Assembly (NCBI GenBank): GCA_946628415.1
Contig: CAMOWK010000010.1
Location: 1-64,000, forward strand
From: an uncultured Lachnospiraceae bacterium
Lineage (GTDB): Bacteria > Bacillota > Clostridia > Lachnospirales > Lachnospiraceae
Reading direction: 5' to 3'
DNA length: 64,000 nt
The notes below the pieces were generated by a model. That model saw only the letters and a list, made by a program, of their open reading frames with translations. It was not told the origin of the DNA and ran no database searches. Positions 43,488 through 51,596 of this stretch are shown here, piece after piece. Within the stretch, counting starts at the first letter, position 1. Every line of letters begins with the position of its first letter. Made by a program: the position numbers and the translations under genes.

Positions 43488-43809
43488 ATAAAGTTATCCC
43501 TTCTTTATTTATATTACTGTAAAACGGATAGTTTTCCTGCCACTTATTAAAAAATGTTTCACTTTTCGCAATCGGCATTATATCCAAATTCTTTTCCATA
43601 TTATAATCATAAGTAACATCAGATAGTTGATGCCTGTATGACTTTATTTCAACATCGGATATATCAAGCAGAATCATGATATCAATATCAGAGTCTTTTC
43701 TGGCATCCCCCCGCGCATAGGATCCGAATAATATAACCTTTTTCATATGATTACCATATATTTTTTTTAGCAGTTCAATATATAAAGTTAACTCATCTTT
43801 AATATTCAT
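43477..43809 (-). CDS. MNT-family minimal nucleotidyltransferase, antitoxin
   Basis: About 110 residues. The core is VILFGSYARGDARKDSDIDIMI, giving the exact GSx10DxD signature with both metal-binding Asp residues. MNT antitoxins are known to inactivate HEPN partners by adding AMP to a Tyr. The start at 43809 (MNIKDEL) has GGAG 7 nt upstream; the frame opens at 43857. It overlaps the HEPN gene. Divergent from a small HTH gene across a region with a hairpin. Confidence 0.88.
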   Translation of the reverse strand: MNIKDELTLYIELLKKIYGNHMKKVILFGSYARGDARKDSDIDIMILLDISDVEIKSYRHQLSDVTYDYNMEKNLDIMPIAKSETFFNKWQENYPFYSNINKEGITLYAA

Positions 43810-43881
43810 ATAATTTCTCCAAACCATTAAAGGACATATCATGCGTATGTACATCAATAATAACGCTATAATTAAACAAAA

Positions 43882-43917
43882 ACACTATTCACATTTTAGC
43901 ATTAAAAGGTGAATAGT
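43882..43917. repeat. Inverted repeat upstream of the HEPN/MNT pair
   Basis: CACTATTCAC (43882-43891) and GTGAATAGTG (43908-43917) are perfect 10-bp arms 16 nt apart, followed on the minus strand by TTTTTG. It lies between the MNT and the divergent HTH gene. It could be an operator for autoregulation or an orphan terminator. Nothing transcribed toward it on the minus strand is visible. Confidence 0.5.
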
Positions 43918-44011
43918 GCATTAGTTTTTTGATGGTCTTTTTCTTAACTATAGTCATTTTCGTAATCATAACCTATATTGTATTTATCACATGTGAAATG
44001 AGGATGAATAT

Positions 44012-44230
44012 ATGATATGTTATGCTCCGTTCTGGGAAACACTTAAGAAATCAAAGGAAACAACATACACACTTATTACCAAGCACCATATCTCCAGTGC
44101 TACTATTGATAAACTTCGTAAAGATAAACCTCTAAATACCACTACACTAAATGACCTTTGCATTATCCTAAACTGTAACCTGTATGATATAGCCGAATAC
44201 AGACCAAGCAGCACCGATCAGCGTCTCTAG
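44012..44230 (+). CDS. Small Cro/C1-type HTH protein
   Basis: A 72-residue protein that is essentially one HTH domain: FWETLKKSKETTYTLITKHHISSATIDKLRKDKPLNTTTLNDLCIILNC, ending in NLYDIAEYRP. This is the HTH_26/YozG-like pattern of free-standing regulators. AGGATG lies 5 nt before the ATG. It is divergent from the MNT/HEPN genes and may regulate them or be an independent remnant. Confidence 0.75.
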   Translation: MICYAPFWETLKKSKETTYTLITKHHISSATIDKLRKDKPLNTTTLNDLCIILNCNLYDIAEYRPSSTDQRL

Positions 44231-44368
44231 ATAACAAATCTCTATTCTTATATATCTGCCGGGCTGTATAGTCATCTTTGTGACAATACTTCTATGATTA
44301 TTTGCATATTATAATTTTCTCGGTTGGGTCAAAATGACTCATTAAATATTTACTTTTCAAATCAAAAA

Positions 44369-44390
44369 AAGCAACACTTTTTTGTTGCTT
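44369..44390. other. Hairpin upstream of the zinc-ribbon gene
   Basis: AAGCAACA/TGTTGCTT arms with a 6-nt loop sit about 25 nt before the start codon at 44415. The minus strand has a T-run behind the stem, the plus strand does not, so for the plus-strand gene it is leader structure rather than a terminator. Confidence 0.4.
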
Positions 44391-44414
44391 AAAAGAATTT
44401 CAGGGAGGTTAATT

Positions 44415-44897
44415 ATGATCTGTCAAAATTGTGGAAGCGAAGTTATGGATGGTTTAAATGTATGTCCCAGCTGTGGAATGATGATTCAGGCACCTGGATA
44501 CGGTAACAACCAGCAGCCTTATGGAGCTGCACCTCAGAACAATTATGGTCAGCCACAGGCACCTTACGGTCAGCCTCAGGGCGGTTACAACCAGCCTATG
44601 CAGGGTGGATATCAGCAAGGTCCTTACGGTAACGGAGTTCAGGGAGTTGATCCTGCAGAAAAAGCTATCAGCACTGCAAAAACACTCGGTATTGTCGCTA
44701 TAGTTGTAGGACTTCTTTGCAGCCCACTTGTTGGATGGATCTGCGGTGGAATCGGTCTTTCAAAGGCAGGAAACGCACCTGCATATCTTGAGGATAAAGC
44801 TAAATCAGCTAAGACACTTTGCATAGTAGGAATTGTATGTGCAACAGTTTCATTCCTGATTGGAATTATACTTGTGATAGCCGCACAGAATATGTAA
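44415..44897 (+). CDS. Zinc-ribbon membrane protein with Gln/Pro/Tyr-rich linker
   Basis: About 160 residues: zinc ribbon ICQNCGSEVMDGLNVCPSCGMM, a repetitive linker of PYGxPQ/GGYNQP type, and two membrane helices (about residues 85-110 and 130-155: LGIVAIVVGLLCSPLVGWICGG and LCIVGIVCATVSFLIGIILVIA). GGAGG precedes the ATG at 44415; the frame opens earlier at 44382. Function unknown. Same architecture as 42477-43046, encoded on the other strand. Confidence 0.82.
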   Translation: MICQNCGSEVMDGLNVCPSCGMMIQAPGYGNNQQPYGAAPQNNYGQPQAPYGQPQGGYNQPMQGGYQQGPYGNGVQGVDPAEKAISTAKTLGIVAIVVGLLCSPLVGWICGGIGLSKAGNAPAYLEDKAKSAKTLCIVGIVCATVSFLIGIILVIAAQNM

Positions 44898-44918
44898 TAT
44901 ATAAAACCATTAAAAATA

Positions 44919-44974
44919 CTGCCATAACAGTCAGTGACAATTATTAGTCAACGACTGTTATGGCAGCTTTTTAT
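44919..44974 (+). terminator. Terminator of the zinc-ribbon gene
   Basis: CTGCCATAACAGTC (44919-44932) pairs perfectly with GACTGTTATGGCAG (44953-44966), followed by CTTTTTAT. Confidence 0.92.
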
Positions 44975-45036
44975 TTGTAAAAAACTAAATATCACATTTC
45001 AAAATTTTACTATGTTAATGAAATGGCTCTTAGTTT

Positions 45037-45681
45037 TTATTTAGTTCCGAATATCCTGTCTCCCGCATCGCCAAGCCCCGGCATGATATATGCATTTTCA
45101 TTAAGACATCTGTCAAGATTTCCAACATAAATATCAATATCAGGATGAGCTTCAGCAAGCTTTGTAAGTCCTTCAGGTGCAGCAATTATACACATAAACT
45201 TAATTTGCTTGCCGCCATGCTGTTTAATGAAGTTAACAGCCTCAACGGCAGAACCGCCGGTTGCAAGCATAGGATCAAGAACAACAATAAGTCTTTGATC
45301 AATAGGATCAGGTAACTTGCAGTAATATTCATGTGGCTCATGAGTATCCGGATCTCTGTAAAGACCTATATGTCCAACCTTAGCCGAAGGAACAAGCGCA
45401 TGAATACCGTTCACCATTCCAAGACCTGCCCTGAGTATTGGCACAATCGCCATCTTCTTACCGTCTATAAAAGGAGCCATGGTTTCTTCAATCGGAGTCT
45501 TAATCTTCTCCTCTTTAAGAGGCAGATCTCTGAATGCCTCATAAGCCTCAAGCATCGCAATCTCTTCAATAAGATTTCTGAATTCAGTTGTACCCGTATT
45601 CTCATCTCTGAGAAGCGAAATCTTATGCTTTATAAGAGGATGTTCCATTATATTAATTCTGTCATTTCCATTATAGTTCAT
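45037..45681 (-). CDS. upp: Uracil phosphoribosyltransferase
   Basis: A 214-residue enzyme making UMP from uracil and PRPP. It shows [34 protein letters not shown], the PRPP loop [15 protein letters not shown] and the uracil site [13 protein letters not shown] at the end. It lies downstream of a PRPP synthetase gene, the source of its co-substrate, separated by a 150-bp palindromic element. Confidence 0.97.
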   Translation of the reverse strand: MNYNGNDRINIMEHPLIKHKISLLRDENTGTTEFRNLIEEIAMLEAYEAFRDLPLKEEKIKTPIEETMAPFIDGKKMAIVPILRAGLGMVNGIHALVPSAKVGHIGLYRDPDTHEPHEYYCKLPDPIDQRLIVVLDPMLATGGSAVEAVNFIKQHGGKQIKFMCIIAAPEGLTKLAEAHPDIDIYVGNLDRCLNENAYIMPGLGDAGDRIFGTK

Positions 45682-45726
45682 ATTTACACTCTACCTTTAT
45701 TATATATTTTCCACTATACTATGCCA

Positions 45727-45876
45727 GATTACTCACAGATATGATACCCATGAAACCCTCTGAGAACCGTCGGTACTTAATGAGCAGATATTCATATCTG
45801 CGAATTTAGTATCCGCTACGTGTTCGAAGGGAGCCGAGAGGCGTGTTTCAATGGGTATCCATATCAGTGAGTAATC
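45727..45876. repeat. 150-bp near-perfect palindromic element
   Basis: The outer arms of about 30 nt are GATTACTCACAGATATG-ATACCCAT-GAAAC (45727 on) and the complement of the right arm ending at 45876, differing at only about three positions. Inside are a perfect hairpin GCAGATAT-TC-ATATCTGC and CCTCT/AGAGG arms. No ORF. It lies between prs and upp in the same direction. The size and terminal symmetry resemble a miniature mobile element or an intercistronic BIME-like structure; no target-site duplication is obvious. Confidence 0.8.
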
Positions 45877-45908
45877 GTCACTATTCACTAGATAAACCAC
45901 TAACTCCC

Positions 45909-47120
45909 TTACCTTATATCCGGCACCTTATAATTAGGGCTTATCGAATGAGTTTCTCTATACTCACTGATTCTTGCCTGAATCCTCTCAGAAGGATCAA
46001 GCAGATCGCTTATAGATGCATCATGATTAAGATGATCGATTATTATGGCGATATATTTACTCATATCAGCTGAATCATACCATGTCCTGTCAAAGAGCGC
46101 CGGCTTCTGGTATGTAAGGTTAGTTGTAATAACCTTTGTAATGATTCCCTCATCATATGCTCTGTCGAATATCTCAAGACCTGCCGTAAAGAGTCCAAAA
46201 GTTGCAAGGCAGAATACTCTCTTAGCCTTTCTCTTCTTAAGCTCTTTAGCCACATCTATCATGCTCTCGCCCGAAGCTATCATATCATCCATTATGATAA
46301 CATCCTTACCTTCAACAGAGTCACCAAGGAATTCATGAGCAACTATAGGATTCTTTCCGTTCACTATGCGTGTATAATCACGACGTTTATAGAACATTCC
46401 GACATCAACACCAAAATGATTCGCAAGATAGATTGCTCTATGCATTGCACCTTCATCCGGACTTATGACCATAAGATGTTCAGAATCAAGTTCAAGATCC
46501 TTGGTAGAGATAAGAAGCCTTTTAATAAACTGATATGAAGGCATAACAGACTCAAATCCGCTGAGCGGTATGGCATTCTGCACTCTTGGGTCATGGGCGT
46601 CAAATGTAATTATGTTATTAACGCCAAGTGATACGAGTTCCTGAAGCATCATGGCACAGTCAAGTGACTCACGACTGTTACGCTTATGCTGTCTTGACTC
46701 ATAAAGAAACGGCATGATTACATTGATACGATTAGCCTTTCCTCCAATAGCAGCAATAACACGTTTGATGTCCTGATAATGATCATCAGGTGACATCGGA
46801 ACCATGCGTCCACCGAGATTATATTCAATACTGTAGTTTCCTACATCCACAAGGATATAGATGTCATCGCCTCTAACCGATTCAGCGATGGTTCCCTTTG
46901 CTTCTCCAGAAGCAAAACGAGGACATTCTGACTCAATAATATATGAGTCCTTCTCGTAACCCTGAAGCATAAACTCGCCTGCCTGGGCAAGTTCATCCCT
47001 TTCACTGCGCCATTTGACAAGGTAGTTATCTACCTTTTTGCCAAGTTCCTCGCAGCTTTTCATCGGTATTATCCCGAGACGACCTGCAGGTATTGTGATA
47101 AGTTTACTTGAGTCTGGCAT
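45909..47120 (-). CDS. prs: Ribose-phosphate pyrophosphokinase, long form
   Basis: About 403 residues, longer than the usual 310-320. It retains PRPP synthetase marks: NVIMPFLYESRQHKR (flexible loop), NIITFDAHDPRVQN, VISPDEGAMHRA, FYKRRDY and the PRPP loop VIIMDDMIASGESM. N-terminal and C-terminal additions are typical of a Clostridia-specific group. The ATG at 47120 has GGAGG 8 nt upstream, better than GTG at 47135. It lies 17 nt after dnaC, so PRPP production is linked with replication genes in one operon. Confidence 0.92.
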   Translation of the reverse strand: MPDSSKLITIPAGRLGIIPMKSCEELGKKVDNYLVKWRSERDELAQAGEFMLQGYEKDSYIIESECPRFASGEAKGTIAESVRGDDIYILVDVGNYSIEYNLGGRMVPMSPDDHYQDIKRVIAAIGGKANRINVIMPFLYESRQHKRNSRESLDCAMMLQELVSLGVNNIITFDAHDPRVQNAIPLSGFESVMPSYQFIKRLLISTKDLELDSEHLMVISPDEGAMHRAIYLANHFGVDVGMFYKRRDYTRIVNGKNPIVAHEFLGDSVEGKDVIIMDDMIASGESMIDVAKELKKRKAKRVFCLATFGLFTAGLEIFDRAYDEGIITKVITTNLTYQKPALFDRTWYDSADMSKYIAIIIDHLNHDASISDLLDPSERIQARISEYRETHSISPNYKVPDIR

Positions 47121-47137
47121 TTTTAAAACCTCCACTG

Positions 47138-48130
47138 TTAGTGATTAATCTTACTAAATCTTATATTTGAACCGTAAAAACGGAACAATTTATAATTACC
47201 CATTATTCGGGAAATCGTTCTATCAGTGTATCTGTCCTTTAACTCTGCAAGATCACTGTTTGTTGAAATGACAGTCGAACGATTTCTTAACATCCTCTGA
47301 TTAATGATTTCAAAAAAGTTACTCTGAACAAATGAATTTATAGTTTCTGTTCCCAGATCATCTATTATAAGAAGTTCCGAGTCGAAAACAAGATTATAGA
47401 ACCTTGATACATTTTCCCCTGACCTGTTTCTTATATAGTTGGAACAGATTTCAAACAGCTCAATGGCTGTTACATAAAAAACAGAATACCCCTTATCAAG
47501 AAGTGCCTTTGCTATACAGTTACTCAGGTAAGTCTTACCTGTCCCGACACTTCCCGAAAAAAGAAGCCCCTTCGGTTTTTTATCAAAATTATCAACAAAT
47601 TCAAGAGCTGCAGCCTTTATCCTTCTGATGTTATCATACGGTGACACCTTTTCACCGGAAGGAATCTCCTTGGAAAAGTACTCACTCGAGAAATTGTCGA
47701 AATTTTCAACAGATAAAATATTAATTAGATTGGATCTTTCATATAGGCTTTTTACAACCATATCTGAAAGACATCTGCACATCTTTCCGTCTTTATATCC
47801 CGTATCGTTACATATCTTACATGAATAAACCGGATCCAGATAGTCAGCGGGATAGCCGGAATCCTTAAGAAGACTCTGCTTCTTTTGAATGAGATTGCTT
47901 CTTTTTGCTGCCACTTCTGTCTTCCCGGCATCAGAAACTTCTCCCATGACAGATCTTCGTGCCGCGTCAAGCGAAATCTTTCTGATCTCACCGTCAATTT
48001 CCTCTATCTCAGGAACAGCAGTATATACTTCATCTTTTCTTTGTTCATGAATTCTCATATTCTCAAGGCGTCTTTTACTGTACTCCCCGAGAATAAGATC
48101 CATATTTATACTCTTAAGATTCACACCCAC
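47138..48130 (-). CDS. Replicative helicase loader DnaC/DnaI-like ATPase
   Basis: A 330-residue protein: helical N-terminus, a Cys cluster (CKICNDTGYKDGKMCRC, a DnaI-like zinc site) and an AAA+ domain with Walker A SGSVGTGKTYL, Walker B LLIIDDLGTE, sensor 1 VISTNSDL and arginine finger region YTDRTISRIM. It should load the replicative helicase with the DnaD-like protein encoded immediately upstream. An IS21-type IstB helper is less likely because no transposase is nearby. Confidence 0.92.
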   Translation of the reverse strand: MGVNLKSINMDLILGEYSKRRLENMRIHEQRKDEVYTAVPEIEEIDGEIRKISLDAARRSVMGEVSDAGKTEVAAKRSNLIQKKQSLLKDSGYPADYLDPVYSCKICNDTGYKDGKMCRCLSDMVVKSLYERSNLINILSVENFDNFSSEYFSKEIPSGEKVSPYDNIRRIKAAALEFVDNFDKKPKGLLFSGSVGTGKTYLSNCIAKALLDKGYSVFYVTAIELFEICSNYIRNRSGENVSRFYNLVFDSELLIIDDLGTETINSFVQSNFFEIINQRMLRNRSTVISTNSDLAELKDRYTDRTISRIMGNYKLFRFYGSNIRFSKINH

Positions 48131-48135
48131 GTCCT

Positions 48136-49236
48136 CTAGTTCATAAGCTTCTTTGCCATTCTCATAAATTCGTCGTTTTCCTCGGCGATTTCTTTACTTC
48201 TTGACTTTTCATAGTATCTTGAGTTATCTGCCTTAACTATATCACCGACCGTATGAACGCCGAACTTCTTCCACTTATCAAGAATACCATTCACATACGG
48301 AAATGAAGCCGAATTCGGTTTGGAAAGATTAGCTCTTTTACATGCTTCAATGATAACTTCATCTGTGAAAAGGTCATCATTTATCCATTTTGTTATATAC
48401 TTTAATTCAGAAGGCGTCGGAGATACCCTGTTTGCGATTCCAAGGTTGGTAAGAATACTTCTGTATAATTCTCTGAACTGACCTATATCCTCTTTAGCCT
48501 GTTCCCTTGTCTCATATCCCCTCTTATACCATTCGATTGCCTCTTTCTCAACAGCAGCTCCCGAAAGCTTTTTCTGCGTAGCACAGTATTCAAGAAGATA
48601 TTCCATAAGTTCAAAAGAGAAGCCAAGATTGTCCTGAATATATATAAATGAATTGATATCTCTTTGAGCAAGTTCTCTGTCAAAGTAAGCTTCAGCCTGA
48701 CTGAGTATCTCCTGGAGATTTTCATCATATGATGCACTCTCAAGCCTCTTTGCAGTCATCTGACTCTTTTTCGGAACTTCTCTTACTTCAGGAGCTACTT
48801 TCTTTTCAGGTTCTGCACGAGAAACTGTTTTATCCTGCTGTGCAGTATCCTCAGGTTTAACATCCTCTGTATCATCTGCAGGAATTCTCATCACTGCTGT
48901 TATATCTATATTGTCATGTTTTCTCTTCTTAACCGGAGTTGCCTTAAGTTCTTTCAATACTATACCGGAAATCTTATCAGAACTATTATAAGTGAATCCA
49001 AGAACATCAAGTCTTACCCAGTACTTAACTGCTCGTATAACATCATTCTCGGTCATATTGAAATGATCTGCTATATCTGATATGAGGAAGCCACATCCAC
49101 CATGAAACAGTCTTACAAGATAGATGTAAATCTTTACAAAATCCCCATTTGCTTCGGTCATGTATTCATCGATAAAAACGTTGGAAATACTCGAAAAAGT
49201 CTCCTTCGTTTCAGTTGAAATATTAAGTGTTTCCAT
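48136..49236 (-). CDS. DnaD-domain replication initiation protein
   Basis: A 366-residue protein. The N-terminal winged-helix-like part (VKIYIYLVRLFHGGCGFLISDIADHFNMTENDVIRAVKYW) is linked by an acidic/Pro-rich segment (about 120-170) to one or two DnaD C-terminal domains: RDINSFIYIQDNLGFSFELMEYLLEYC, and SPTPSELKYITKWINDDLFTDEVIIEAC. The end carries YVNGILDKWKKFGVHTVGDI, the YxxxIxxxW motif of DnaD/DnaB. It acts in primosome assembly at origins or restart sites. It heads the dnaD-dnaC-prs-upp unit. Confidence 0.9.
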   Translation of the reverse strand: METLNISTETKETFSSISNVFIDEYMTEANGDFVKIYIYLVRLFHGGCGFLISDIADHFNMTENDVIRAVKYWVRLDVLGFTYNSSDKISGIVLKELKATPVKKRKHDNIDITAVMRIPADDTEDVKPEDTAQQDKTVSRAEPEKKVAPEVREVPKKSQMTAKRLESASYDENLQEILSQAEAYFDRELAQRDINSFIYIQDNLGFSFELMEYLLEYCATQKKLSGAAVEKEAIEWYKRGYETREQAKEDIGQFRELYRSILTNLGIANRVSPTPSELKYITKWINDDLFTDEVIIEACKRANLSKPNSASFPYVNGILDKWKKFGVHTVGDIVKADNSRYYEKSRSKEIAEENDEFMRMAKKLMN

Positions 49237-49271
49237 TGCTAAACCCCTATATATCTTTGTTGCGGAATTTG

Positions 49272-49299
49272 ATTATATCACAGTAAAAAAATAATGCAA
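49272..49299 (-). promoter_or_regulatory. Promoter of dnaD-dnaC-prs-upp
   Basis: Minus strand TTGCAT (49299-49294) and exact TATAAT (49277-49272) with 16 nt between. Predicted start about 29 nt before the dnaD start codon. The upstream DNA to the murC terminator (49300-49430) is AT-rich with several GTTGATAA-like words but no clear DnaA boxes. Confidence 0.7.
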
Positions 49300-49432
49300 A
49301 TGAGGCGGACTGTTACTTTCGGTCAACATAAAATTGTTGAAAATGTTGATAACTTTGCATTAATTAAAGTTGCATATTCATAATCCACGTACTTATAAGG
49401 GCTTACAAGTTGTCAGTCAACAAACTGCCTGT

Positions 49433-49469
49433 TGATAAAAAAACACCGCCTCATGTTTTTGGCGGTGTT
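49433..49469 (-). terminator. Terminator after murC
   Basis: Minus strand AACACCGCC/GGCGGTGTT, a 9-bp stem (49469-49461 and 49450-49442), followed by TTTTTTTATC. It closes the long unit that ends with murC. Confidence 0.93.
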
Positions 49470-49483
49470 GATTATGTTGATAA

Positions 49484-50866
49484 CTATCCTTTAAGTAGAT
49501 TTTCTCCAAGGTTTACAATGTTTCCTGCACCCATAGTTATTAACATGTCATTTTCTTTGGAATTTTTTAAAAAATATTTTTCTATCTCTGAAAAATCTCC
49601 AAGATAGACTGCATCCACTCCTTTTTCACGGAGTTTTCCTTCAAGATCCCTTGATGAAACACTTCCATCATCCTTCTCTCGTGCCGCATATATATCTGCA
49701 AGGAGCACATGATCTGATAAGGAAAGTGCCTCGGCAAAATCAGGAAGAAGCGCCTTTGTTCTTGAATAAGTATGCGGCTGGAAAGCACACCATACTTCTC
49801 CCTTTGCAACTTCTTTTGCAACCCTGAGAGTTGCGGCTATCTCTGTAGGATGATGTGCATAATCATCTATAACTGTTCTGTTGTTTGAAAGAGTTCCTTT
49901 GTATTCAAAACGTCTCTTTGCACTGCTGCACTTTCTGAGTCCTTCCTTTGTTACTTCCATATCTATACCAAGAACATCTGCCGCTGCTATGGCTGCAAGA
50001 GAATTCATGGCATTATGAACTCCGGTAACAGAAAGTGTCACATCTGTAATAAACTGTCCGTCTTTATAAAGCTTATATGAAGGATGACCTGAACCATCCA
50101 GCTTAACATCCACAGCCCTGTACTTACAGTTCTCCCCAAAACCGAAGGAGATAATATCGCAATCAAGTCCTTTCACTACTCTTCCAAAGTATTCCATATC
50201 ACCGTTAATAATAAGTGTTCCACCCGGACGAAGCTTCGTTGCAAATACATGGAAGGATTCAACTATATTGTCAATATTCTTAAAGAAATCCAGATGATCG
50301 TTATCTACATTAAGAATGATACTTATAAATGGATTAAATGCATGGTAACTGTTTGTATACTCACAAGCCTCTGTAATAAAGTAAGGTGACTTTCCTACAC
50401 GGATATTGCCGCCTATCACATCAAGTATTCCGCCTATAGATATAGTAGGATCCTTTTCCCCTTCAAGGAATATATGTGAAATAAGAGCAGTTGTCGTTGT
50501 CTTGCCGTGCGTTCCGGCAACTGCTATGCTGTACTTATAGAAATCCATGATCTGTCCCAGCAGTTCCGCTCTTGTGAGCATCGGTATCCCGGCATTCTTT
50601 GCAGCGATAAACTCTTCATTATCTTCCCTTATGGCTGCTGTATAAACTATAAGATCTATATCGGAGTTTATATTCTCCTTAACCTGTCCGATATTTATCT
50701 TAGCCCCTTTTTCTTTAAGCGCTTTTACTATATCCGATTCATTTACATCGGAACCGCTTACGGAAAAGCCCTCTGAAATGAGTATCTCGGCGAGACCGCT
50801 CATGCTTATCCCGCCGATACCCATAAAATATACATTTATCTTATTATTAAAATCTATCTTATACAT
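49484..50866 (-). CDS. murC: UDP-N-acetylmuramate--L-alanine ligase
   Basis: About 460 residues. It has VYFMGIGGISMSGLAEIL, the P-loop VAGTHGKTTTTALISHI, HLDFFKNIDNI, and the C-terminal IDDYAHHPTEIAATL and TYSRTKALLPDFAEAL. It adds L-Ala to UDP-MurNAc, the first step of the peptidoglycan stem peptide. The ATG at 50866 (MYKIDFN) is favoured over the frame start at 50902, which would overlap the sirtuin gene by 29 nt. It follows the sirtuin stop by 7 nt. Confidence 0.96.
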   Translation of the reverse strand: MYKIDFNNKINVYFMGIGGISMSGLAEILISEGFSVSGSDVNESDIVKALKEKGAKINIGQVKENINSDIDLIVYTAAIREDNEEFIAAKNAGIPMLTRAELLGQIMDFYKYSIAVAGTHGKTTTTALISHIFLEGEKDPTISIGGILDVIGGNIRVGKSPYFITEACEYTNSYHAFNPFISIILNVDNDHLDFFKNIDNIVESFHVFATKLRPGGTLIINGDMEYFGRVVKGLDCDIISFGFGENCKYRAVDVKLDGSGHPSYKLYKDGQFITDVTLSVTGVHNAMNSLAAIAAADVLGIDMEVTKEGLRKCSSAKRRFEYKGTLSNNRTVIDDYAHHPTEIAATLRVAKEVAKGEVWCAFQPHTYSRTKALLPDFAEALSLSDHVLLADIYAAREKDDGSVSSRDLEGKLREKGVDAVYLGDFSEIEKYFLKNSKENDMLITMGAGNIVNLGENLLKG

Positions 50867-50873
50867 AGCTGTC

Positions 50874-51596
50874 CTATACCTCGATCTGTGATAATACTTC
50901 ACCGATCTTCTTCCTAATGATAATATCCGCCTTTGTCTTTCTTGCTGTTTCAGACATGTTGATCACGGCAAGATGCTTGCCTTTAAAGTAATCAATAAAA
51001 CCTGCAGCAGGATAAACAACAAGCGATGTGCCGCCGATAATAAGCATATCAGCATTTTCTATATGATTCACAGCGCGGCTTATGGTACTTCCGTCAAGCC
51101 CTTCCTCATAGAGAACAACGTCAGGTTTGATCAGCCCGCCACATTCACATTTCGGAACGCCTTTACTGTTATAGATATAGTCCACATCATAGAATTTGTG
51201 GCACCTCGTACAGTAATTACGTCTTACCGAACCATGAAGTTCAAGCACTTCCTTACTTCCAGCATCCTGATGAAGTCCGTCTATATTCTGAGTAATGACC
51301 GCCTTTAACTTTCCTGCCGCCTCAAGCTCTGCAAGCTTAAGATGAGCAGCATTTGGTTTTGCATCAGGTGCTATCATTTTATCTCTGTAAAACTCAAAGA
51401 AATCTTCAGTATTGTACATGAAAAATGAATGGCTGACTATCGTCTCAGGTGGATACTTGTATTTCTGCTGATAAAGCCCGTCCTGACTTCTGAAGTCGGG
51501 AATACCGCTTTCAGTGGAAACCCCGGCACCGCCAAAGAAAACTATATAGTTCGATTCATCAACCGCTTCCTGCAGTTTCTTAATATCCTCATCCAC
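50874..51596 (-). CDS. cobB: NAD-dependent protein deacylase (sirtuin)
   Basis: A 240-residue sirtuin: FGGAGVSTESGIPDFRSQDGLY, VITQNIDGLHQDAG, catalytic H121 in LELHGSVRRNYC, zinc site C129/C132/C150/C152 and GGTSLVVYPAAGF. It removes acyl groups from lysines, consuming NAD. Start and stop codons overlap with cdaR at 51596, suggesting coupling. The symbol follows common bacterial usage; whether deacetylase or desuccinylase activity dominates cannot be told. Confidence 0.93.
   Translation of the reverse strand: MDEDIKKLQEAVDESNYIVFFGGAGVSTESGIPDFRSQDGLYQQKYKYPPETIVSHSFFMYNTEDFFEFYRDKMIAPDAKPNAAHLKLAELEAAGKLKAVITQNIDGLHQDAGSKEVLELHGSVRRNYCTRCHKFYDVDYIYNSKGVPKCECGGLIKPDVVLYEEGLDGSTISRAVNHIENADMLIIGGTSLVVYPAAGFIDYFKGKHLAVINMSETARKTKADIIIRKKIGEVLSQIEV

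Noticed and set aside
47138..48130. IS21-type IstB transposition helper
   Set aside because: No IstA transposase or inverted repeats, and the gene follows a DnaD-domain gene; helicase loader fits better.
49300..49433. Possible replication origin next to dnaD/dnaC because of GTTGATAA-like words
   Set aside because: No clear cluster of DnaA boxes (TTATCCACA) and no dnaA/dnaN genes; the AT-rich DNA is an ordinary intergenic region.
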